Source: Cupriavidus sp. U2 (lineage in GTDB: Bacteria > Pseudomonadota > Gammaproteobacteria > Burkholderiales > Burkholderiaceae). From it: DNA of 64,000 bases. Position numbers and translations under genes: made by a program. Shown one piece after another: positions 9,141 to 15,560 of this stretch; positions within the stretch are counted from its first letter, which is position 1; the number at the start of each line of letters is the position of its first letter. The stretch is from the NCBI RefSeq assembly GCF_009663685.2, contig NZ_RCOG02000012.1:186846-250845 (forward strand). Direction: 5' to 3'. The notes beneath the pieces were generated by a model. It searched no databases. It had not been told where the DNA came from and was given only the letters and a program-made list of their open reading frames with translations.

Positions 9141-10730
9141 TCAAGGCGCGCCCTTGTAAACCCACTGCATCAGCGCATCGTGTGCTTCCTGGGCACCCGA
9201 GGCGTTGGGGTGGTTGATATAGGCCACCACCACGTAGCGTTCGCCATTGAGCGCATCGACATAGCCGGCCAACGCGCGCACATCGGCCAGCGTGCCGGTC
9301 TTCAGGTAGGCGTTGCCTGCCGCATTGGCGCGTGTCAGGCGGTTGCGCAGCGTGCCGTCCACGCCGAGGATCGGCAGCGAATCGATCAGCACCGGCCCCA
9401 CGTTGCTGGCCAGCGCCTGCTGCAGCAGGCGGGCCATGTCGTAGGCGCTGATACGCTCGTCGCGCGACAGTCCGGAGCCGTTTTCCAGCACCAGGTTCGG
9501 CATGTCCAGGCCCTGCCTTGTCAGCCACTGGTGGATCACGCGCGACGACTTGTCGGTGCTGGCCGGTCCCTTGCGATCCATTTCCGCGCCAATCGTCAGG
9601 AACAGCTGGCGGGCCATCACGTTGTTCGAGAACTTGTTGATGTCGCGCACGATATCGCCCAGCGGCTGGCCGTAGTGGCGCGCCAGCAGGAAGGCGTTGC
9701 GCGGCACCGGGCCGCTGCGCAGGCCGGGCGGGCGCGCGAAGCGGCCGCCGGCGTTCTGCCATTCGGCGACGAAGCCGCCCCAGATGAAGTCGCTGTGGCT
9801 CAGCGTGGCCAGGTTGACGATGTGCTCGCCGCAATCGGCCGAGTAGCTGCCATCGAACGATGCCACGACCGTGCCGTCCGGCTGGGGCATGATGCTGGGC
9901 GTGGCGCGCGACTTCCAGTCGCCGCAGCGGCCGTTGGCCAGCGTCATCCGGTTGTCCACGCGCAACTGCGCCAGCGCGGGCGTGACGGCCACGTCCACGG
10001 TGCGGTTGGCGGCGTCCGGGGTGATCGTGAACGACAGCGTCTTGAATGCGTAGAGCAGCGCGTCCGGATTCACGTTATAGGCGCGCTGCGTCTCGCCGTC
10101 GATGGTGTAGCTGCCGTCCATGCCATCGGCAAAGAAGCTGCGATCGAGCACCACGTCGCCGTTGATGGTGGTGGCGCCAGCGGAACGGGCCGTGGCCACC
10201 AGCTTGGCCATTTCCTCGGGCACGAGCTTGGGGTCGCCCCGGCCGCGCAGATAGACGTTGCCGTTGATCGTGCCGTCGGGGCCGGGCTGGTTGTCGGCAT
10301 AGAGCGATGTCAGCCAGCGGAAATCGGGCCCCAGCAGCTGCAGGCCGGCGAAGGTGGTGACCACCTTCATCGTCGAGGCCGGATTCATTGGCGTCTCGGC
10401 GTTCCAGCTCACGCGCGCCTGCGGGGCGCCCACCTTGACCACGTAGAAGCTGGCGGCGGACAGCGGCACATGGGCGCGGCGCAGCGCGGCGGTCACGGTG
10501 GCCGGCAGGCCGCTGCGCGCGGCGGCGGGATCGGCGGGTTCGGCCTTGGCACGGGCGGCACCGGCTGTCGCGGCGACGGCCGTGGCGGCAGTGGCGGCGC
10601 GGGCGGCCTTGGCATTCTTGACGGGTTTGGCCTGGGCTGCGGACAGACCGAGGATGAGCAGCGTGGCCGCGACGATGGCGGGCGACAGGCTGCGGCGGAG
10701 CAGGGGCGGGCGGATGGGCATGGCCAGCAT
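9141..10730 (-). CDS. dacB: D-alanyl-D-alanine carboxypeptidase/endopeptidase, PBP4 type
   Basis: Periplasmic low-molecular-mass penicillin-binding protein (S13 family) that trims pentapeptides and cuts peptide cross-links in peptidoglycan. The N-terminus MPIRPPLLRRSLS followed by a hydrophobic stretch ending SAAQA is a signal peptide, then an Ala-rich linker. The serine-acyl motif STMK lies near residue 120, SNN (in FSNNVMARQL) is present, and KTG (AYLKTGTLAD) lies near residue 485. Three nearby methionines could start the protein. The ATG at 10730 was chosen because it keeps the signal peptide close to the N-terminus; no start has a clear ribosome site. Convergent with the Sua5 gene. Confidence 0.93.
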   Translation of the reverse strand: MLAMPIRPPLLRRSLSPAIVAATLLILGLSAAQAKPVKNAKAARAATAATAVAATAGAARAKAEPADPAAARSGLPATVTAALRRAHVPLSAASFYVVKVGAPQARVSWNAETPMNPASTMKVVTTFAGLQLLGPDFRWLTSLYADNQPGPDGTINGNVYLRGRGDPKLVPEEMAKLVATARSAGATTINGDVVLDRSFFADGMDGSYTIDGETQRAYNVNPDALLYAFKTLSFTITPDAANRTVDVAVTPALAQLRVDNRMTLANGRCGDWKSRATPSIMPQPDGTVVASFDGSYSADCGEHIVNLATLSHSDFIWGGFVAEWQNAGGRFARPPGLRSGPVPRNAFLLARHYGQPLGDIVRDINKFSNNVMARQLFLTIGAEMDRKGPASTDKSSRVIHQWLTRQGLDMPNLVLENGSGLSRDERISAYDMARLLQQALASNVGPVLIDSLPILGVDGTLRNRLTRANAAGNAYLKTGTLADVRALAGYVDALNGERYVVVAYINHPNASGAQEAHDALMQWVYKGAP

Positions 10731-10764
10731 GTTAACGCATGGCCCACGCGTGCCGGGAGACGTC

Positions 10765-10786
10765 ATGCGGCCGTTTCAGGCCGCAT
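10765..10786. terminator. Hairpin between the PACE gene and dacB
   Basis: ATGCGGCC (10765-10772) pairs with GGCCGCAT (10779-10786), an 8-bp stem with a 6-base loop downstream of the PACE gene. There is no run of T on the minus strand, so termination is only possible, not clear. Confidence 0.35.
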
Positions 10787-10823
10787 TTCGTGAGCGAGGT
10801 CGGCTACGCGGCGCTCGGTCCGC

Positions 10824-11273
10824 TTAGTTGGCCGACTGACAATCGGATGCCGACGGCGTGGCATTCGGAATCGGGAAGATGGCGTCGTAGGCCCAGTTGT
10901 AGAAGAACGCGTAGACCATGTAATAGCCGGCCACGGCAATGTCCATGATGAAGGCTTCCACCAGGCCGATCTTCAGGTACCACGCCACCGAAGGCAGGAA
11001 CACGATCAGCAGGCCGCCCTCGAAGAGGATCGCGTGCAGCACGCGGATCGGCGTCGATTTCTTGAGCTGGCCCGTGAAGCGCAGCATCGCGCGGTCGAAC
11101 AGGATGTTGTAGATGTAGTTCCACGTGGCGGCGATCAGGGCCGCCACCGCGCCAACGATGCCCATCTGGTGCAACTCGTACCCGAACACCAGGCTGGCCA
11201 GCGGCGCGAATGCGATCAGACCGATCACCTCGAAACCGACGGTGTGACGAATACGGTCTGCAGTGGTACGCAT
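10824..11273 (-). CDS. PACE-family multidrug/biocide efflux protein (AceI-like)
   Basis: Small inner-membrane proton-driven exporter of the proteobacterial antimicrobial compound efflux family, whose known substrates include chlorhexidine and short-chain diamines. The 149 residues contain two repeats of the transmembrane-pair domain: RHTVGFEVIGLIAFAPLASL with TWNYIYNILFDRAM in the first, and RVLHAILFEGGLLIVF with YNWAYDAIFP in the second. The acidic residue in GFEVIG matches the membrane glutamate needed for transport in AceI. The start at 11273 is preceded by GGAGAG at suitable distance; a start 18 bases upstream has none. It is divergent from a LysR regulator, the same arrangement as aceI and aceR in Acinetobacter. 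Confidence 0.88.
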   Translation of the reverse strand: MRTTADRIRHTVGFEVIGLIAFAPLASLVFGYELHQMGIVGAVAALIAATWNYIYNILFDRAMLRFTGQLKKSTPIRVLHAILFEGGLLIVFLPSVAWYLKIGLVEAFIMDIAVAGYYMVYAFFYNWAYDAIFPIPNATPSASDCQSAN

Positions 11274-11315
11274 GAGGCTCTCCAATTTCATCGAATTTCA
11301 ACAATAGACGGCATT

Positions 11316-11367
11316 CTATCGGCGCGACAGCTGATCGCAAGTTAGATACCATCTGAAAACCCGATAG
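11316..11367. promoter_or_regulatory. Inverted repeat CTATCGG/CCGATAG between PACE and LysR genes
   Basis: Perfect 7-bp arms at 11316-11322 and 11361-11367 lie in the 121-base divergent region. They are a plausible recognition or activation site for the neighbouring LysR regulator, by position only. Confidence 0.35.
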
Positions 11368-11394
11368 ATCGCGGCGGGACGCGCCGCATATTCC

Positions 11395-12294
11395 ATGTCT
11401 CTCTCCTTCGATCAGCTCCAGGCGTTCGCGGCCGCCGCGGAGACCGGATCGTTCTCTGCCGCCGCCCGCCAGCTTGGCAAGGCCCAGTCGGTCATCAGCG
11501 CCGCCGTGGCCAATCTGGAAGTCGACCTCGACGCCACGCTGTTCGACCGCAGCGCCCGCTACCCGGTGCTGACACCGGCCGGCGAACGGCTGCTGCTGGA
11601 AGCGCGCGTGATCCTGGAACGCTGCGAGCATTTCCGTGGCGTGGCCAAGAGCCTGGGCGAGGGGGTGGAGTCGCGCCTCACGCTGGCCGTGGATGAGCTG
11701 TATCCCGAGGAAACGCTGGGCGAACTGCTGACCGAGTTTTCCGAGCGATTCCCGTCGGTCGAACTCGAAATCCTGTTCCCGCTGATGGAGGACGTCAGCC
11801 GCCTGGTGCTGAGCCAGTGCGCGGACCTGGGCATCATGTGGCGCCAGGAAATCCTGCCGCCGGAACTGGGCTTTCACGCGCTCGGCTGGGTGCCGATGCC
11901 CATCATCTGCGCACCCGACCACCCGCTGGCCGCCCAGCCGCGCGTGGATTTCGAGGAACTGAAACGCTACCGCCAACTGATGGTGGCCACGCGCAGCGAC
12001 AGCGAGGAAAAGAAGCGCCTGCGCGTGGCCGCCGAAGTCTGGTGGGTGGAAAGCCAGTGGGTCATCGTCGAACTGGTCAAGCGCCGCCTGGGCTGGGCGT
12101 TCGTGCCCTGGCACGTCGCCGCCAACTCGCCGGCGGCAGCCGGGCTGGTGTCGCCGCAACTGACATTCCAGGACCAGGACTGGCCCGTCGCCATGGAAAT
12201 CGTCTGGCACAAGCAGCGACCACTGGGCAAGGCCGCCACGTGGCTGAAGGAACGGGTCAGCCAGCAGGCGTTGCCGGTGCCGGAGGGGCGGTAG
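11395..12294 (+). CDS. LysR-family transcriptional regulator next to the PACE gene
   Basis: DNA-binding regulator of 299 residues. The N-terminal winged helix is clear: FDQLQAFAAAAETGSFSAAARQLGKAQSVISAAVANLE, with the helix-turn-helix at about residues 18-40, followed by the long linker helix and a substrate-binding effector domain. It is divergent from the PACE efflux gene with 121 bases between starts, so it probably controls that gene in response to its substrate, as AceR does. That role is inferred from position. Confidence 0.9.
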   Translation: MSLSFDQLQAFAAAAETGSFSAAARQLGKAQSVISAAVANLEVDLDATLFDRSARYPVLTPAGERLLLEARVILERCEHFRGVAKSLGEGVESRLTLAVDELYPEETLGELLTEFSERFPSVELEILFPLMEDVSRLVLSQCADLGIMWRQEILPPELGFHALGWVPMPIICAPDHPLAAQPRVDFEELKRYRQLMVATRSDSEEKKRLRVAAEVWWVESQWVIVELVKRRLGWAFVPWHVAANSPAAAGLVSPQLTFQDQDWPVAMEIVWHKQRPLGKAATWLKERVSQQALPVPEGR

Positions 12295-12332
12295 ATGGGC
12301 GCCGGAGAAACGCATTGCCGATCACGCCATAT

Positions 12333-12338
12333 TTGACA
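12333..12338 (+). promoter_or_regulatory. Candidate -35 element upstream of the ADP-ribosyltransferase gene
   Basis: A perfect TTGACA lies 94 bases before the toxin-like gene. The -10 candidate 17 bases on (CATTTG) is poor. A strong ribosome site, AAGGAGG, sits 12420-12426 just before the ATG at 12432. Confidence 0.3.
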
Positions 12339-12431
12339 ATTCGCATGAGACGCTGCATTTGGATGGTCTACGGCAGACGGAAGGTCGCCGCATCGATATA
12401 GATACTTGCATTTCAACGCAAGGAGGTAACG

Positions 12432-13589
12432 ATGCGGGTATCTATCTTGTCGTACATGCGCGCGGCCATGCTGGCGGCGATGTTGATGCTGGTAGTGGGG
12501 TCGGCATTCGCCACGCCGCCAGCCTTTGTCTATCGCGGTTCGAATGTGCCGCCGGAACAGGTGTTCCACAATGGCTTCCCAAGCCCGGGAACCAACAACG
12601 ACGTGTACGAGCACGTGGGCGGCAGCTCATGCATGGAGAGGACAACCTCGTTCGTTCCGACATCGGCGCAGGAATCCGTTGCGCATCAGTTTGCCAGCCG
12701 ATGGCTGGTGGGGCGCGGCAGCCGCAGTTATGTGTATCGCATCCGGGCCACGGCAAGGTTCTATAGCGCCTATGCGTCGTTGCGGGACGCGTACACGCGA
12801 CTGGGCAACGTGATTTTCCGGACCACCGCCGAGCGTTTCCGGCACGAGGACGAATGGATGGCCTACAGCGGCGTGCCGAACAACCTGGTGGAATCCGTCC
12901 AGATATTCGAGCGCAATGCCGACACGGGCCAAATGGAGGTCGTCGCCGAGCAGCGGAATCCGGCTTACGTCCCGGGGAACACAGTGGCGAACCAGCATCC
13001 GTTCTTGATTCGCAGGGCCCCGACCAGTACGGTGCAGCTTGTAACCCCGGCGTTGCCCGGCACATCGGGCGCGCTTGCCTCGGTCTGTTCGCTCTGCAAC
13101 ATCACCGAGGAAGAAGAGGAGGATCGCCGCCGCAAGCGGTCGGTGGACGCTTCCACCCAGGCCAAGGCCTGCAATTACTTTTCGATTCGCGAGGACGACT
13201 CGCCGGCGGCGGTTGTCGATCCGATCACCGGCGAGGAAGTCAAGCGTTACGTGCCATGGCAGACGCGCGTGCAGCGCAATGGCTATTCCAGCATCGAGAC
13301 GCCTCTGGGGTGTCAGACGGTGACGGGCGCCGCTCCGCTGGCCGATCTGGTCGCCGTCAAGTGTGATGGCCTGCGCAATGTCAGAAGATTCCGGGTTTCC
13401 ATCGGGGCAGGAGGTAAGGCCAACACATGGGTGGACAAAAGCGCTTCGACGATGGTGTCGAGGGCGAATGGTGGGGCCGCAAGAGTTCGGAGATTCCGGT
13501 CGTCAATACGGGTTACACGCTGGCCGACTACGGCTATTCGATCTATGACGTCTTCAGCAATACCACCGGCAACTGGTGGTCGGGGCTGA
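12432..13589 (+). CDS. Secreted pertussis-toxin S1-like ADP-ribosyltransferase with furin-like loop (frame ends early)
   Basis: Residues 1-28 form a signal peptide ending SAFA. The next 150 residues follow the catalytic subunit of pertussis toxin: VYRG with Arg35, NNDVYEHVGG with His61, Cys67, the serine motif FVPTSAQ (about 74-80) and HEDEWMAYSGVP, where Glu141 fits PT Glu129 and Glu139 gives an ExE pair instead of PT's QxE. These are the R-S-E class features of NAD-dependent ADP-ribosyltransferases. Cys219 and Cys222 are followed by an acidic run, then RRRKR at 232-236 and Cys247, which looks like a protease-cut disulfide loop of an AB toxin. After about residue 336 the frame becomes arginine-rich and shadow-like, while sensible protein continues in another frame at 13427-14077. 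The target is unknown. It is convergent with the RND operon. Confidence 0.8.
   Translation: MRVSILSYMRAAMLAAMLMLVVGSAFATPPAFVYRGSNVPPEQVFHNGFPSPGTNNDVYEHVGGSSCMERTTSFVPTSAQESVAHQFASRWLVGRGSRSYVYRIRATARFYSAYASLRDAYTRLGNVIFRTTAERFRHEDEWMAYSGVPNNLVESVQIFERNADTGQMEVVAEQRNPAYVPGNTVANQHPFLIRRAPTSTVQLVTPALPGTSGALASVCSLCNITEEEEEDRRRKRSVDASTQAKACNYFSIREDDSPAAVVDPITGEEVKRYVPWQTRVQRNGYSSIETPLGCQTVTGAAPLADLVAVKCDGLRNVRRFRVSIGAGGKANTWVDKSASTMVSRANGGAARVRRFRSSIRVTRWPTTAIRSMTSSAIPPATGGRG
13418..13442 (+). other. Frame change (-1) between toxin A part and C-terminal part
   Basis: The downstream frame has a stop at 13415-13417, and the upstream frame loses protein character after about 13440, so the junction lies in this short span. 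It contains GACAAAAGC (13434-13442). Reading WVDK in the first frame and slipping back one base at the A run joins smoothly to KRFDDGVEGEWW. A joined protein would have about 548 residues. A one-base deletion, a sequencing error in the A run, or a programmed slip all fit. Confidence 0.6.
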
Positions 13590-14077
13590 CGGTACGGCCC
13601 TTTTACCCCGATCTGCCGTACACCGAATCGGGCGTGTGTGCCTATGACGCGGCCGGACACAAGACCTTGCTGCTGTGTCTGCCGCCGAGCGGCATTGTTG
13701 CCCGGCTGGAAGGCCGCAGCAACAATGCGATCAGCTCCATCGAGGCGCCTCCCGATCATGCCTACAAGATCTGCGAAGACGCCGGCTTTGCCGGGCGATG
13801 CCATATCCTGAGAGGCGACGCGAGTCAGACAGATTTGAGCCGATTGCGGATGAACGACAATATCTCGAGCATCCGGGCCTGCTACAAGCCCGTCCCGAAC
13901 AGCTGGCAGCCTGCCCCGAACAATCGCGGCCTGATCGGCACGGTCTATTACCAGGTCGAGGCAACGTCCGGGCTGCGCGAGTACTACCAGCTCAACAAGA
14001 GCAGCTATGGCCCGATGCCGGCCAACCAGCGCAGCAACGCCGACTGGACCTACCTCCCGGACTACGACGAGTGCTGA
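13427..14077 (+). CDS. C-terminal toxin part with tandem beta/gamma-crystallin motifs
   Basis: A 216-residue frame begins with an ATG inside the ADP-ribosyltransferase gene and lacks its own signal peptide. Residues about 69-155 form two Greek-key repeats, VCAYDAAGHKTLLLCLPP... and YKICEDAGFAGRCHILRG.... Each ends in the calcium-binding signature [N/D][N/D]xx[S/T]S: NNAISS at 99-104 and NDNISS at 143-148. The last 45 residues are aromatic-rich (YYQLNKSSYG, DWTYLPDYDEC) and unassigned. AGGAGG at 13409-13414, 12 bases upstream, could start it separately, but the missing signal peptide favours its being the C-terminal, perhaps cell-binding, half of one polypeptide. It overlaps the end of the convergent nodT-type gene by 16 bases. 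Confidence 0.72.
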   Translation: MGGQKRFDDGVEGEWWGRKSSEIPVVNTGYTLADYGYSIYDVFSNTTGNWWSGLTVRPFYPDLPYTESGVCAYDAAGHKTLLLCLPPSGIVARLEGRSNNAISSIEAPPDHAYKICEDAGFAGRCHILRGDASQTDLSRLRMNDNISSIRACYKPVPNSWQPAPNNRGLIGTVYYQVEATSGLREYYQLNKSSYGPMPANQRSNADWTYLPDYDEC

Positions 14078-15546
14078 TCCGGGGCGGACGCCGATGACGG
14101 CGGCGCGGGCTGTTGCTGCGCCGCCTCGGCGTCATACCCATGCCATCCGCCTCCCAGCGCCTTGATCAGCGTGATGGCGGCCGTGTACTGGCGATCCATG
14201 ATGCGCAGCGTCGTGGTTTCGGCGGTGTAGGCCGCCGTCTGGGCGGTCAGCACGTCGAGCAGGGCGGCGGTGCCGGCCTTGTAGCGGTTGTTGACCAGCG
14301 ACAGCGCCTCACGCGCGGAGCGCAGGGCGTCGCCCTGGACCACGGCTTCCTGCTCAAGCATGCGTGCCGAGGCCAGGTTGTCCTCGACTTCCTGGAAGGC
14401 GTTCAGCACGGTCTGGCGATAGTTGGCCACGGTCTGGTCGTAGGCGGCCACGGCCTGCGCCTTGGCGGCACTGCGCAGGCCGCCGTCGAACACCGTGCCG
14501 GCCAGGCCGGCGCCGACCGACCACACGCGGTCGGGTAGCGACAGCCAGCGCGCCAGCGTGCTGGCCGTGAGGCCGCCCGTGGCCGACAGCGACAGGGTGG
14601 GATAGTAGGCCGCCTGCGCCACGCCGATATCGGCATTGGCCGCCGCCATGCGGCGTTCGACAGCGGCGATGTCGGGGCGGCGTTCCAGCATTTGCGAAGG
14701 CACGGCCACTGGCACCACGGGCACCGGTGTCTGCAAATCGGCCGGCGCGATGTTCAGTTCCGAAGGCGGCCGTCCAACCAGAATGGCGATGGCGTGTTCG
14801 AGCTGCGCGCGGCTGATCTGGATATCGAGCTGCTGGGCCTGGGCCGACTTGAGTTGTGTTTCCGACTGCAGCACGTCAGAGCGTTGCGCGGTGCCGGCCT
14901 TGTACTGGTTCTGCACCAGTTGCAGCGACCTGGCGTAGTCGGCCACGGTGCGATCGAGCAGCGCGCGCTGGGCGTCGGCCACGCGCAGCGAGAAGTAGCT
15001 CTGCGCCAGCGTGGCCTGCGTGGACAGCAGCGTCGATGCCAGGTCGGCCTGGCTGGCCTGCGCGCCCGCTTCGGCGCTTTCGACCTGGCGGCGGATGCGG
15101 CCCCAGATATCGATTTCCCAGCTGGCCGACAGCGTGGCGTTCTGGCCGTCGACAACATGTCCGGCCGCGCTGGACTTGCCGCGCGATACGCCGACATTGG
15201 CGCCAACCGTCGGGAAGTAGCCGGCGCGTGCGGCCGCCAGCGATGCGGTGGCCTGGCGATAGATCGCCTCGGCCGCCTTGATGTTCTGGTTCGACACCTG
15301 CACCTGCGATATCAGGTCGTCCAGCGTGGGGTCGTTGAACACGCGCCACCAGTCGGGGCGGCCGGCGGCGTCCTGCGGCTCGGCGGTCTTCCAGTCGCCG
15401 GTCCAGGCGGGCATGGCGTCGCTGGCTTCCTTGAAGGCCTTGGGTATGGGCGCGTCGGGGCGCTTGTAGTCGGGGCCGACCGCGCAGCCGGCCAGCAGGG
15501 CACAGGCCAGGGCCACCACCGAAAGAGAATAGGAGCGTTGGAACAT
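14062..15546 (-). CDS. Outer-membrane efflux factor, NodT family lipoprotein
   Basis: TolC-like trimeric channel that connects an inner-membrane pump to the outside. The 494 residues start with a lipoprotein signal (LACALLAGCAVGPDYKRP, lipobox LAGC) typical of the NodT/OprM group, followed by two repeats of the coiled-coil and beta-strand outer-membrane-factor domain. The tail is Pro/Ser/Gln-rich and poorly conserved. It is last in a four-gene minus-strand operon after the adaptor and two RND permeases, with 14 bases to the preceding gene. Confidence 0.93.
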   Translation of the reverse strand: MFQRSYSLSVVALACALLAGCAVGPDYKRPDAPIPKAFKEASDAMPAWTGDWKTAEPQDAAGRPDWWRVFNDPTLDDLISQVQVSNQNIKAAEAIYRQATASLAAARAGYFPTVGANVGVSRGKSSAAGHVVDGQNATLSASWEIDIWGRIRRQVESAEAGAQASQADLASTLLSTQATLAQSYFSLRVADAQRALLDRTVADYARSLQLVQNQYKAGTAQRSDVLQSETQLKSAQAQQLDIQISRAQLEHAIAILVGRPPSELNIAPADLQTPVPVVPVAVPSQMLERRPDIAAVERRMAAANADIGVAQAAYYPTLSLSATGGLTASTLARWLSLPDRVWSVGAGLAGTVFDGGLRSAAKAQAVAAYDQTVANYRQTVLNAFQEVEDNLASARMLEQEAVVQGDALRSAREALSLVNNRYKAGTAALLDVLTAQTAAYTAETTTLRIMDRQYTAAITLIKALGGGWHGYDAEAAQQQPAPPSSASAPDQHSS

Positions 15547-15560
15547 GGCGGATGCGTTCT

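Noticed and set aside
12854..13366. A third reading frame open across the toxin gene
   Set aside because: It is closed by stops at 13364 and 13415 and has no protein character. The pertussis-like motifs lie in a different frame.
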